A DNA stretch of 64,000 nucleotides. Origin: CAVVMA01 sp963788205 (lineage in GTDB: Bacteria > Desulfobacterota > Binatia > Binatales > Binataceae). This document shows, piece after piece, positions 8,343-16,908 of this stretch. Position numbers and translations under genes: made by a program. The notes beneath the pieces are model-generated. The model was not told where the DNA came from. It did not search any database and saw only the letters and a list, made by a program, of their open reading frames with translations. Positions within the stretch are counted from its first letter, which is position 1. Every line of letters starts with the position of its first letter. Location of the stretch: contig CAWBGG010000007.1 in the NCBI GenBank assembly GCA_963788205.1, forward strand, positions 744,001 to 808,000. Direction: 5' to 3'.

Positions 8343-9386
8343 GTGAGCGGCAATTCCGTCGATAGCCACCCGCACCGCGGCGGAGCGATCCCTTCCGAAA
8401 CCGAACCTTCGCTACGCGCGATAACCGTCGAGCGTGGGCATTCGCGCGTCCGGCTCGATCAATTCCTGGCCGCAAGCCTGCCGTCGTCGCGCTCGCAGAT
8501 CGCGCGGATGATCAAGGCGGGCCTGGTGACGGTCAACGGCTTGGCGGCCCGCGCGGCGGCCATCGTTCGTGGCGGCGATCGGATCGATTTCATGCCCGCG
8601 CCGATCGTGCCGGCGCGAGTGCGCTCGCCTTCGGCGCCGCCGATCGAGGTGCAGTTTGCGGACAACGAACTGATCGTGGTCAACAAGCCGCCCGGGATGG
8701 TGGTGCATTACGCGCCCGGCCATTGCGATTCCACGCTGGTCGACGCGCTGCTGGCGCGCTTTCCCGAGCTGGCCGCGATGGCTGACACGGACGGTGTGAT
8801 GCGCCCCGGAATCGTCCATCGGCTCGACAAGGACACCTCGGGCGTGATGGTCGTGGCGCGCACGCCTTTCGCGCGCGCTGCGCTGGCCGATCAATTCAAG
8901 CAGCGCACGGTGCGCAAGACCTACCTTGCGCTGGTGCGCGGACTAGTCGCGCGCGATCGCATGGTGATCGCGCGCCCGCTCGGACGCCATCCGGCCGATC
9001 GCAAGCGGATGTCCGTTCAGTCGCACGCGCCACGCGCCGCAGTCAGCCAGGTCGCGGTGCTGGCGCGCTTCGCCGGGTATGGTGTCACGCTGGTGCGCGT
9101 GCGTCCCGAGACCGGGCGGACCCATCAGATTCGCGTTCATCTCGCTTCGATAGGTCATCCGTGCGTGGGCGATTCGCTGTACGGCGGCATCGCGCGCGAC
9201 ACCAATTCGTCCGTGCAGTTCACACGCCAGGCGCTGCACGCGCTGGCGTTGGAGGTGAATCATCCGCGCACCGGCGAGCGGCTCGAGTTCATGGCGCCGC
9301 CGGCGGCCGACTTTGCGGCGCTGCTGCGCGAGTTCGGCGTCGATCCGAACGCAGCGCTGATCCGTGAATGGGTGGATGCCGGGTAA
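8343..9386 (+). CDS. RluA/RluD-family rRNA or tRNA pseudouridine synthase
   Basis: A 347-residue pseudouridine synthase. An S4 RNA-binding domain occupies roughly residues 35-85 ('RLDQFLAASLPSSRSQIARMI'). The catalytic domain follows, with the active-site aspartate in 'IVHRLDKDTSGVMVVA', then 'RPETGRTHQIRVHLASIGHPCVGDSLYGG'. The S4 plus catalytic architecture is that of RluD, which modifies helix 69 of 23S rRNA, but RluA-like specificities cannot be separated by eye. The start is GTG at 8343, about 50 bp after leuD. Confidence 0.9.
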   Translation: MSGNSVDSHPHRGGAIPSETEPSLRAITVERGHSRVRLDQFLAASLPSSRSQIARMIKAGLVTVNGLAARAAAIVRGGDRIDFMPAPIVPARVRSPSAPPIEVQFADNELIVVNKPPGMVVHYAPGHCDSTLVDALLARFPELAAMADTDGVMRPGIVHRLDKDTSGVMVVARTPFARAALADQFKQRTVRKTYLALVRGLVARDRMVIARPLGRHPADRKRMSVQSHAPRAAVSQVAVLARFAGYGVTLVRVRPETGRTHQIRVHLASIGHPCVGDSLYGGIARDTNSSVQFTRQALHALALEVNHPRTGERLEFMAPPAADFAALLREFGVDPNAALIREWVDAG

Positions 9387-9391
9387 AGCGG

Positions 9392-9420
9392 TTGACAGGT
9401 GAGAATTGCTTGGCTAATCT
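9392..9420 (+). promoter_or_regulatory. Sigma-70-type promoter upstream of rho
   Basis: TTGACA (9392-9397), a 17-bp spacer and TAATCT (9415-9420) form a strong vegetative promoter match. Predicted transcription would start near 9427 and leave a leader of about 260 nt before the chosen rho start at 9689. Confidence 0.65.
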
Positions 9421-9688
9421 CAAATCAAGAACCCGCACCGATTGAGCTGATGTAAGCGGGCTCCAGAGAGCGCCCGTCCCGAAGCGATCCGATTACTCCG
9501 AACGCCGCCCGGCTTCGGTTGTCTTGAGCGCGTTCCGCCGCAGCCGCCGCCAGCAAAGGTGACCTGCTTCCGGACTTAGCACCGGCGCATCGAATTGACG
9601 ACAATCCACGGAGAACAGAGCGTATTGACTACAGTTGGACGATATAAAGCAACAGAAAGTAGGTGGCAGGATGCGGGGAGGAAGGCAC
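9421..9688 (+). other. Long 5' leader of rho
   Basis: About 260 nt without a convincing gene between the promoter and the rho start. The last bases form a very strong Shine-Dalgarno sequence (GGGGAGGAAGG, 9675-9685). Long autoregulated rho leaders are known in enterobacteria; here the same role is inference only. Confidence 0.4.
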
Positions 9689-11086
9689 ATGGGTAAGGCC
9701 AGAGGAGCAACTCGAAGCGAGATCCATCACGAGCCGCACGAGCCGATGGAGCCGATGGAGAGCGGCGGCAACGGCTCGTTGCCGCCGGCGATTGACCCCA
9801 ACGGCGGTAATGTGGCCGTGATCGGCGATTCCGGGGTGCTCAATCTCAAGGCCCTCAAGAGCGAGAAAATCACCGAGCTGGCGCATCTGGCCCGCGATTT
9901 CAATATCGACGGCGCCACCAACATGCGCAAGCAGGAGATGATCTTCGCGATCCTGCAGGCGCAGGCGGCCAGGAACGGATCGATCCTGGGTGAAGGCGTG
10001 CTGGAGATTCTGCCCGACGGCTTCGGGTTCCTGCGCGCGCCCGACTACAACTACCTGCCCGGTCCCGACGACATCTACATTTCGCCCAGCCAGATTCGCA
10101 AGTTCAACCTGCGCACCGGCGACGTGGTGTCGGGCCTGATCCGCCCGCCCAAGGAAGGCGAGCGCTACTTCGCGCTGCTCAAGGTCGAATCGATCAACTA
10201 CGAGGAGCCGGAGCGGGCACGCGACAAGATCCTGTTCGACAACCTGACGCCGCTGTATCCCCAGGAGCGGATCAAGCTGGAGTACGATCGCGAGGACTAC
10301 ACCACCCGTATCCTCGATCTGGTCGCGCCGTTCGGCAAGGGACAGCGCGGACTGATCGTGGCGGCGCCGTTTACCGGCAAGACCATGATGCTCCAGGCGC
10401 TGGCCCGCGCGATCGCGCACAACCATCCGGAGATCGTGCTAATCGTGCTGCTGGTCGACGAGCGGCCCGAGGAAGTCACCGACATGCTGCGCTCGGTCAG
10501 GGGCGAGGTCGTAAGCTCCACCTTCGACGAGCCCGCGACGCGTCACGTGCAGGTGGCCGAGATGGTGATCGAAAAGGCCAAGCGGCTGGTCGAGCACGGA
10601 CGCGACGTGGTGATCCTGCTCGATTCGATCACGCGCCTGGCACGCGCCTACAACACGGTCGTGCCGCCCTCGGGCAAGATTCTCTCCGGCGGTGTGGACT
10701 CCAATGCGTTGCACAAGCCCAAGAAATTTTTCGGCGCTGCCCGCAACACTGAAGACGGCGGCAGCCTGACGATTATCGCCACCGCGCTGGTCGATACCGG
10801 CAGCCGGATGGACGAAGTGATCTTCGAGGAGTTCAAGGGCACCGGCAATCAGCAGGTCGCGCTCGATCGCAGGCTGCTGGAGAAACGCATCTTCCCCACG
10901 ATCGACATCCTGCGCTCGACCACCCGCAAAGAAGAGCTGTTGCTGCCGCGCAGCACGCTCAACCGGGTCTGGATCCTGCGCAAGCTGCTCTCGCAGCTCA
11001 ACGCGGTCGAGGCGATGGAATTCCTGTTGGAGAAGATGGAAAAGACCAAGACCAACGAGGAATTCCTCGAATCGATGAACGCCTAG
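9689..11086 (+). CDS. rho: Transcription termination factor Rho
   Basis: Hexameric RNA-dependent ATPase/helicase that ends transcription. The N-terminal region 'LKSEKITELAHLARDFNIDG' is the Rho N domain. 'GILEILPDGFGFLR'-type sequence ('GVLEILPDGFGFLRAPDYNY') is the cold-shock-like primary RNA site. Walker B is 'VVILLDSITRLARAYN'; the C-terminal half contains 'LSGGVDSNALHKPKKFFGAARN' and 'EEFKGTGN'. The P-loop reads AAPFTGKT instead of the usual APPKAGKT-like form. ATG at 9689 is chosen over in-frame TTG 9635 and ATG 9671 because GGAGG lies 7 bases before it. Length is ~465 aa. Confidence 0.96.
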   Translation: MGKARGATRSEIHHEPHEPMEPMESGGNGSLPPAIDPNGGNVAVIGDSGVLNLKALKSEKITELAHLARDFNIDGATNMRKQEMIFAILQAQAARNGSILGEGVLEILPDGFGFLRAPDYNYLPGPDDIYISPSQIRKFNLRTGDVVSGLIRPPKEGERYFALLKVESINYEEPERARDKILFDNLTPLYPQERIKLEYDREDYTTRILDLVAPFGKGQRGLIVAAPFTGKTMMLQALARAIAHNHPEIVLIVLLVDERPEEVTDMLRSVRGEVVSSTFDEPATRHVQVAEMVIEKAKRLVEHGRDVVILLDSITRLARAYNTVVPPSGKILSGGVDSNALHKPKKFFGAARNTEDGGSLTIIATALVDTGSRMDEVIFEEFKGTGNQQVALDRRLLEKRIFPTIDILRSTTRKEELLLPRSTLNRVWILRKLLSQLNAVEAMEFLLEKMEKTKTNEEFLESMNA

Positions 11087-11101
11087 CCCGCCGCCGCAGC
11101 G

Positions 11102-11302
11102 TCAGACAAAGGGCGCGAGCGGAAAGCGCAGCATCAGATCGGCCAGATGGCGCCCCTTTTCCCAATGAGTGCGCATCGCGGCGCGCTCGCTGGCCTCGCG
11201 ATCCGGGATCGAGCGCAGCACTCGGGCCGATGCGATCTCGGCCGAGGCGATCGATCCCGCCGCAGCTACGATTAGGCACCATAGAAAATCCCGCCGGGTC
11301 AT
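11102..11302 (-). CDS. Small hypothetical protein with twin-arginine-like signal
   Basis: A 66-residue protein starting MTRRDFLWCL. Two arginines directly precede a hydrophobic stretch that ends in small residues (SIASAEIASA), which looks like a Tat or Sec export signal with a short basic mature part. The start lies 4 bp after the stop of the GH78 gene on the same strand, so it may be the last gene of that unit. The function is unknown. The frame extends 8 codons further upstream into the GH78 gene. The mature part is short, so chance remains possible. Confidence 0.45.
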   Translation of the reverse strand: MTRRDFLWCLIVAAAGSIASAEIASARVLRSIPDREASERAAMRTHWEKGRHLADLMLRFPLAPFV

Positions 11303-11306
11303 AGGG

Positions 11307-13724
11307 TTACGCGTGCGCGACCGCATGGCGGCCGGGGCCGAGTACGCCGCCGCTCAACGGTGCGTCATCGAAGCCAAGTTCCGCCGTTACGCGTTCGGGA
11401 ATAGTGATCGCGCCGCCGCGCTCGCGATGAAGCTCAATCTCGATGAGCCCGTGCGGGGTCGGAACGCTTCCGGATAGATGCAGCAGCGGGCCAAACCGCG
11501 GACGAATCTCGGCCCGATCATAACCCGGCGCGGCGGGGCGCACTCCGAGCACGTGCGTGGTCAAATCGTAGGTCGGTGTTCCCGACCATGCGTGACAGCG
11601 GCTCGCGTCGCCGCTCGGACCGCTCCAATATTCCTCAAAGGCAGTGTTGCCGCGCTCGATCTGCGGCCACCATCGCAGGCACAGCTTCAGGATGAGATCG
11701 CGGCGGCCGGCCTTGGCGACCGCTTGATGCACCAGGTGCGAGAAAAAGGGTTGCGCCGCGACCACGTGGCGCTCCTGGTCGAACTCCATGTAATCGGCGG
11801 GATTGAAGCGCTGAGCCACATAGGCGCCGCGATTGTCGGCGATCGTTGGCGTGATAACCAGCCGCCGCTCGTCCAGGATGTAGTCGAGCATGCGGGCCCA
11901 TCGGGCCTTGGGGGCGCATCCGGAGACGATCGCGGCGGCGTTGGTATGCTGGCTTATGCGGCGGCGCGGGCCGGCCTCGCCGGCCGCGTCGACGTACGCG
12001 CCGCGCTGCTCGTCCCAGAGCAGCTCGAAAGCCCGCTTGGTTACCGCCGCGCGCCGGCGCAAGTCGGAGGCCCGGCGCGGCTCTTCGAGCGCGTCGTACA
12101 TGGATGCCGCATCGTCGAGCGCGGCGGCGTAGAGCGCGTCGATCGCGCCGACAACTTCGGCCCGTTCCGTCATCGCCCAGTCGATAAACAGCCAGCCCGG
12201 CATCCCGCGGATCAGTCCGTCGCCAGCCCGAAAGCGCTCGAATGCGCCCAGCACGTCGAGGCCAGCCGGGAGCAATTCCCTCACCGTGTCGAGATCACCC
12301 GAATGCTCGAAGCAGCGGGCCAGCGCACGTACCCAGTGGAGCGAGAAGTCCGGGATGGTGGTCGAGGCGTTGGAGAAATCGCCCGCGGCAACCATGGGGA
12401 GCAAACCATCTGCGCGCCGCGCCTGGGTGAAGATCCTGAGGTTGCGGCGGACCAGCCGCCAATCAGTGCTCGTGACGTAGCTCAGCAGTGCATGGATGTA
12501 GGAGTCGCCGAGCCAGGCGCGCTGTTCGCGAAACGGACAATCGACGAAGGCGTCGCTGGAGCAGAGCTCGAGCGTGCGCGCGCCGATCGTCCAGAGCGTG
12601 TTGAGGCGCTCATCGTCGCACGAGAATCGCGCCGCGCCGGAGCGCGGATAGCGCCGCTCGATCGCGCCGGTCGTGATAACGCGGGTGCCGCCGCGGGCGA
12701 TCGCCGTCAGATAGCGGAATCCCACCGGGTCGAAGCCCTCCACGCGCTCGCGCTCGGCGCCGCCCAGACGGTAGCGCAAGGCGTAAAAGCGCGGACTGAT
12801 CTCCGCGGTGCCATCGGAGCGCAAATCTTCTCCGACGTAAAGATCGACCGTCGCGCCGCGGGGGCCGCTGACTTCGGCCCACGGCGTCGCCAGCGTGATC
12901 CCCTGCGCATCCCAGGTTGCGATAGTCGCCGCGCCGGGAGTGCCCTCGAGGCTCGCGCCGATGGGGGGATAGGCTGCGCACGGGTCTTCATCTTCGCGGT
13001 CGGGAATCGAATGGCTCGAGAGCAAATTCAGCGCGATCGGAATCGCGGTCAGCGGCGCGATATCGGCGAGCTCCGGCGCCGTGTACGGTTCCACCGGGAT
13101 TCGCATTCGATTGACCGCGAGCGTACCGGCGGACAGCTCGGCCGCCGGCTTCCACGACGAATCGTCGAACGCTCGATCCGCCCAGCCAGCCGGAACTTGC
13201 GCGCCGTCAAGGATTTCGGTGGGAGGAACTGGCAGCAGGCGTTGCGGAGTGACTTCGGGCAGGTAGGGCGCGATGCGGCCCCTCCACGACGCGTCCGAAA
13301 CAATCGCGATGGCCGGCGCCTCGAAAGCGAACGAGCCATATCCCAATTGCAAGCTCGGCCGTGCGGCCTGCCACCATGGAACCGGTCTGCCGTAGAAGCG
13401 GACTAACGCTGCGATCACGTTGTCGCCGGCACGAAGATAAGGCGCAAGGTCAACTTCGATGTAGCTCAGGCGCTCGGGTGCCGAGCGGGCCGGGCCGCGT
13501 GCGGCCTCGACGCCGTTTACGTACAGGATAAAGCGCGAGTCGGCGGTGACGCGGGCCGGAGCCTGGATGGGAACGGCGGCAAGGTTGAACTCGCGGCGGA
13601 GGTAGCAAAAGCGATTACGCGCGGCCTTGGGCGGCGCGTTTCTGACCGCAAACGGATTGGCAATTTCCGCCGGAGACTCGGCCCAGATCCATCGCGCTTG
13701 CCATCTCATCGGCCATTCACTCAT
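11307..13724 (-). CDS. Alpha-L-rhamnosidase-like glycoside hydrolase (GH78)
   Basis: An 805-residue glycosidase. The N-terminal ~350 residues are beta-sandwich/carbohydrate-binding-like, with 'RREFNL' and 'RFILYVNGVEAARGPAR' typical of GH78 N domains. The (alpha/alpha)6 catalytic domain contains 'DAFVDCPFREQRAWLGDSYIHA', the GH78 signature (DCPxRE...WLGD) that carries the probable general acid glutamate. It probably releases terminal L-rhamnose from glycans. No signal peptide is evident, so it may be cytoplasmic. GGAGA lies before the ATG. A 13-bp palindrome (13734-13746) overlaps the Shine-Dalgarno sequence and may be an operator. Confidence 0.85.
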   Translation of the reverse strand: MSEWPMRWQARWIWAESPAEIANPFAVRNAPPKAARNRFCYLRREFNLAAVPIQAPARVTADSRFILYVNGVEAARGPARSAPERLSYIEVDLAPYLRAGDNVIAALVRFYGRPVPWWQAARPSLQLGYGSFAFEAPAIAIVSDASWRGRIAPYLPEVTPQRLLPVPPTEILDGAQVPAGWADRAFDDSSWKPAAELSAGTLAVNRMRIPVEPYTAPELADIAPLTAIPIALNLLSSHSIPDREDEDPCAAYPPIGASLEGTPGAATIATWDAQGITLATPWAEVSGPRGATVDLYVGEDLRSDGTAEISPRFYALRYRLGGAERERVEGFDPVGFRYLTAIARGGTRVITTGAIERRYPRSGAARFSCDDERLNTLWTIGARTLELCSSDAFVDCPFREQRAWLGDSYIHALLSYVTSTDWRLVRRNLRIFTQARRADGLLPMVAAGDFSNASTTIPDFSLHWVRALARCFEHSGDLDTVRELLPAGLDVLGAFERFRAGDGLIRGMPGWLFIDWAMTERAEVVGAIDALYAAALDDAASMYDALEEPRRASDLRRRAAVTKRAFELLWDEQRGAYVDAAGEAGPRRRISQHTNAAAIVSGCAPKARWARMLDYILDERRLVITPTIADNRGAYVAQRFNPADYMEFDQERHVVAAQPFFSHLVHQAVAKAGRRDLILKLCLRWWPQIERGNTAFEEYWSGPSGDASRCHAWSGTPTYDLTTHVLGVRPAAPGYDRAEIRPRFGPLLHLSGSVPTPHGLIEIELHRERGGAITIPERVTAELGFDDAPLSGGVLGPGRHAVAHA

Positions 13725-13733
13725 GGCGATTCT

Positions 13734-13746
13734 CCAAACGGTTTGG
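13734..13746. promoter_or_regulatory. Candidate operator over the GH78 ribosome binding site
   Basis: CCAAACGGTTTGG is a perfect 13-bp palindrome 10 bp upstream of the GH78 start, and its end merges into the GGAG Shine-Dalgarno. The central AAACGGTTT resembles LacI-family sites, which often control sugar genes. No LacI gene is in the window, so the binding protein is unknown. Confidence 0.4.
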
Positions 13747-13904
13747 CGACTAGTCCCGTTTCGCTAAAGTTTCGTCTCGCGGCGTCTCTCTATTGGCGGC
13801 TCCGATCGACGTTCGAGCGCAGCGAACGATGCGGCGGATCTGCGCGGCAGATCGGGGCGGCAGGCCGGGGCGGCAGGCCGGGCGCAGGGCGCGCAGTTTC
13901 ACGC

Positions 13905-13933
13905 TTGGCAAGTGGCGGCCTGCATCGTATAGT
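13905..13933 (+). promoter_or_regulatory. Sigma-70-type promoter for the NHL protein gene
   Basis: TTGGCA (13905-13910), a 17-bp spacer and TATAGT (13928-13933). Transcription would start near 13940, leaving ~220 nt of leader that contains the short open frame at 14021-14119 and then the large secreted protein at 14164. Upstream of it (13853-13886) is a short G/C-rich tandem repeat of the unit CGGGGCGGCAGGC. Confidence 0.6.
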
Positions 13934-14020
13934 TGCGTCTACGACGGCTTAGCCCCATCTCCCGGGTAAGTTCCAAGGCCACCGAACACCTCCCCAAAAC
14001 AAGCCCGTCGCAGGAGACAT

Positions 14021-14119
14021 ATGGCACGAGATGAGGGGTCCGTCGAGTCCGGCAGCGTCGTGCCTTGGGATCCAGCATGGAAGAAGCAAACTGAGCGCCA
14101 GGCGGCTGCGGCAGCCTGA
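14021..14119 (+). CDS. Candidate 32-residue small protein in leader
   Basis: A short frame beginning MARDEGSVESG and ending in an Ala-rich tail. It is preceded by AGGAG about 5 bases before its ATG, a better ribosome binding site than that of the big gene downstream. It lies on the transcript predicted from the promoter at 13905-13933 and ends 44 bp before the next start. No homology is recognised; it may be a small protein, a leader peptide or chance. Confidence 0.25.
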   Translation: MARDEGSVESGSVVPWDPAWKKQTERQAAAAA

Positions 14120-14163
14120 ATTAATCGTGCGCGGAAACGTCACCTTTTTCATGTCCTTAGCGC

Positions 14164-16908
14164 ATGCCATTAGCGATGCATAGAAGCTCTCCAAAGCTCG
14201 GGCTTGGAGTTCTGCTGGCCGCACTTGCAGCCGGCTTGCTCATCGCGACATGGCTTCCCGCTACCACTGGAACCACCACCGCTGAACGTGTACTCGGGCA
14301 GGCCGATTTCAGCGCCAATGGCGCGAGCGCGGGCCAAACCGGGCTTTCGAGCCCGGTTTCGATAGGGCTCGACCGCAGCGTCACGCCCGCCCATCTCTAC
14401 TTAGCGGACACCGGCAACAACCGCGTGCTCGGTTACCGCGACGCGGCCAGCTACTCAAATGGGGCCGCAGCCGACCTGGTAATCGGCCAGCAGAATTTCT
14501 GCTCGACGGCCTGCAACGCCGGCGGCACAGCCAACGCTGCCACCCTGTGCTCGCCGTCGGGTTTGGCGGTCGACGCCAGCGGCAACCTCTACGTCGCCGA
14601 CTCGAACAATAATCGCATAACCGAATACGACGACCCCTTCACTGCGCTGACCACCGACGGGCAGAACGCCGGCTTTATCGCGCAGCGAGTGTTCGGCCAA
14701 AGTGATTTTACTTCCGCCACGTGTAACCAGAGCAACGGCGGATTCGGTACTACGACCGCTGCTACGTTATGCGGTCCGCGCGCGGTCGCGATCGATAACG
14801 ACCAACGGCTCTACGTCGCTGACTCAGGCAACAGCCGCGTGCTCGGTTATGATCGTCCGCTCGAGCAGCCGGTTGCCAACATCGTGATCGGGCAACTCGA
14901 TTTCCTGTCCTACCAGTGCAATATGGGCGGCGCGCCCAGCGCCTCGAGCTTATGCCTGCCGGCGGGCGTTGCGGCGGACGGCAGCGGCAACCTTTACGTC
15001 GGAGATCAGAACAACAACCGGGTGCTGGGGTACGACGCGCCGCGCAGCAGCGGCCAACCGGCCCGTCTGGTGTTCGGTCAGTCAGACCTGACCTCGAACC
15101 TCGCCAGCGGATGCGCCACAAGCACCGCAAGTGCCAGCGGCTTGTGCTTTCCCGCAGGCGTCGCGCTCGACAGCGGCGACAACCTCTATGTGGCTGACCG
15201 CGGCAATAGCCGCGTGCTCGAATATCTAAGTCCGCTCGCGCCCGGCAGCGGCAGCCCCGGAACATCCGGCTCGGAGAGCGATACGACCGCTGACCTCGTC
15301 TTCGGCCAACAGGGTAATTTCTCCACCACTGGCCGCAACGAGGGCGGGCTGAGCGCAGAGAGTTTGGCGGCGCCGGCGGGCGTCGCAGTGGACGAGGCGG
15401 GCGGAGTTTTCATCGCGGATACCGGCAACAACCGGGCGCTTGAATACAACGGCCAATCCGCGCCGATCAGTGCGATCACTCCGGCCGCATTGCCGACGCC
15501 GGCCTCGGAATCATCGCCGTGCCCCGGCGGCTCCGTGCAATCGAGCCAGGACAAGAGTAATCAGCCGGAGCCGGTTGCCCAGGCTGCCAGTCCAATCAAG
15601 GTGAGCGGCAAGAAGCTGGCCTTCGGAAAGTCGGTCTTCTTCGCCTCGACCGGCGGCGGCACGGTTAGCAAGAAGCTCACACTGACCAACACCACCGCAA
15701 CCGCTTTCGCTGATACGCTCACGATCGATCCTAACAGTACCGACGGCAGCGACTTCACCGCCACCGACAGCGCGACGGCCAAGGAATGCAACGGTACGGT
15801 CCCGGCGCATAAGAGCTGCAAGATTACGGTCAGTTTCACACCGACCGATACCGGTACGCGCACCGCGACTCTCGATATCCAGGACTCGAGCGGGAACACG
15901 GACGCCACCGTCAAGCTGACCGGCGTCAGCTTTGCCGGCGCACTCGTAATGTCGGCGAAAACGCTCTCCTTCCCCGGCAAGGTGGCGAACGGCTCGGCCT
16001 CGAAGCCCAAGAAGCTCAAGCTAAGCAGCAAGTATACCGTTCCGGCCACGATCTCGGATTTGGGTGTGTTCGTCAACAAGGCTGGCATGACGCCGAGCAG
16101 CGACTATACGGTCGACAGCTCGGCATGCGGCGGCGGCTCGATCCCGTTCACGGTAGTGAAAGACACGGCCTGCACGCTCATGGTGACTTTCGATCCCTAT
16201 ACCGGCGCCGGCAAGGATCCGGGCTATCTAATGCTCACCGACGACGCCGCCAAGAGCCCCCAGATCATCAGCCTGACCGGCAAAGCCACCGGCCCCACAG
16301 TGACGCCGCCCGCGACTCCGACTCCGACACCAACATCAACGTCTACTCCGGCTACGACCTGCACGAGCGACGCGGACTGCTCCGATACGGGGACGGTCTG
16401 TATCAGCGGCACCTGCACGTGCGGCACGGATGCGGGGGGTGCCAACGGGGAGATGGACTGCACCAGCACTGACTCTGACGGCTGCCAAAACCTCATGACC
16501 AGCTCCACCGACTGCGGTACGTGCGGTAACGCGTGCTCGAGCGGAATGTTTTGCTCGGCCGGCACCTGCACGGCGGGAGTGTCCTGCACGACTGACAGTA
16601 CCTGCACCGCTACCGATATGGGCACGAGTTGTCAGAGCGGCATCTGCGCGTGTACCGATACCTCGTTCGTGGACTGCGGACCTGACGGCGGATGCTCGGT
16701 CGCCACATGCATCGGATGCACGGACATCACCATGGATTCCAACAATTGCGGCGGTTGCGGCTACGTTCTGCCCCACAGGCCAAACCTGCTCGGACAGCAC
16801 CTGCACTACGGTGGCAACCCCCGTACCCTGCACCACAGACTGCGCAAGCTACCGACTGCACCGATACCGGCACGATCTGTGTCAGCGGCGCCTGCACGTG
16901 CGGCATGA
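14164..16908 (+). CDS. Secreted NHL-repeat/Cys-rich protein, N-terminal part (frameshifted)
   Basis: This is the front of a very large exported protein. Residues ~10-40 form a signal peptide. About six NHL repeats follow, each with 'LYVADxxNNRVLGY', to residue ~440. A choice-of-anchor-D-like beta domain with 'KLAFGKSVFF' and 'CKITVSFTPTDTGTRTATL' comes next, then a Pro/Thr linker and Cys-rich modules with 'DSNNCGGCG'. The natural frame breaks at about 16765-16768. After that the correct continuation ('CPTGQTCSD', 'CTTVATPVPC') is in another frame, so the last ~45 residues of this frame are nonsense. The role may be cell-surface adhesion or scaffolding; this is not certain. Confidence 0.75.
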   Translation: MPLAMHRSSPKLGLGVLLAALAAGLLIATWLPATTGTTTAERVLGQADFSANGASAGQTGLSSPVSIGLDRSVTPAHLYLADTGNNRVLGYRDAASYSNGAAADLVIGQQNFCSTACNAGGTANAATLCSPSGLAVDASGNLYVADSNNNRITEYDDPFTALTTDGQNAGFIAQRVFGQSDFTSATCNQSNGGFGTTTAATLCGPRAVAIDNDQRLYVADSGNSRVLGYDRPLEQPVANIVIGQLDFLSYQCNMGGAPSASSLCLPAGVAADGSGNLYVGDQNNNRVLGYDAPRSSGQPARLVFGQSDLTSNLASGCATSTASASGLCFPAGVALDSGDNLYVADRGNSRVLEYLSPLAPGSGSPGTSGSESDTTADLVFGQQGNFSTTGRNEGGLSAESLAAPAGVAVDEAGGVFIADTGNNRALEYNGQSAPISAITPAALPTPASESSPCPGGSVQSSQDKSNQPEPVAQAASPIKVSGKKLAFGKSVFFASTGGGTVSKKLTLTNTTATAFADTLTIDPNSTDGSDFTATDSATAKECNGTVPAHKSCKITVSFTPTDTGTRTATLDIQDSSGNTDATVKLTGVSFAGALVMSAKTLSFPGKVANGSASKPKKLKLSSKYTVPATISDLGVFVNKAGMTPSSDYTVDSSACGGGSIPFTVVKDTACTLMVTFDPYTGAGKDPGYLMLTDDAAKSPQIISLTGKATGPTVTPPATPTPTPTSTSTPATTCTSDADCSDTGTVCISGTCTCGTDAGGANGEMDCTSTDSDGCQNLMTSSTDCGTCGNACSSGMFCSAGTCTAGVSCTTDSTCTATDMGTSCQSGICACTDTSFVDCGPDGGCSVATCIGCTDITMDSNNCGGCGYVLPHRPNLLGQHLHYGGNPRTLHHRLRKLPTAPIPARSVSAAPARAA

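Noticed and set aside
11478..13406. 642-codon open frame on the plus strand
   Set aside because: It is antisense to the GH78 rhamnosidase, which has the catalytic motif and normal family length. The plus-strand translation is Arg/Gly-rich with no motif, typical of a GC-rich shadow frame.
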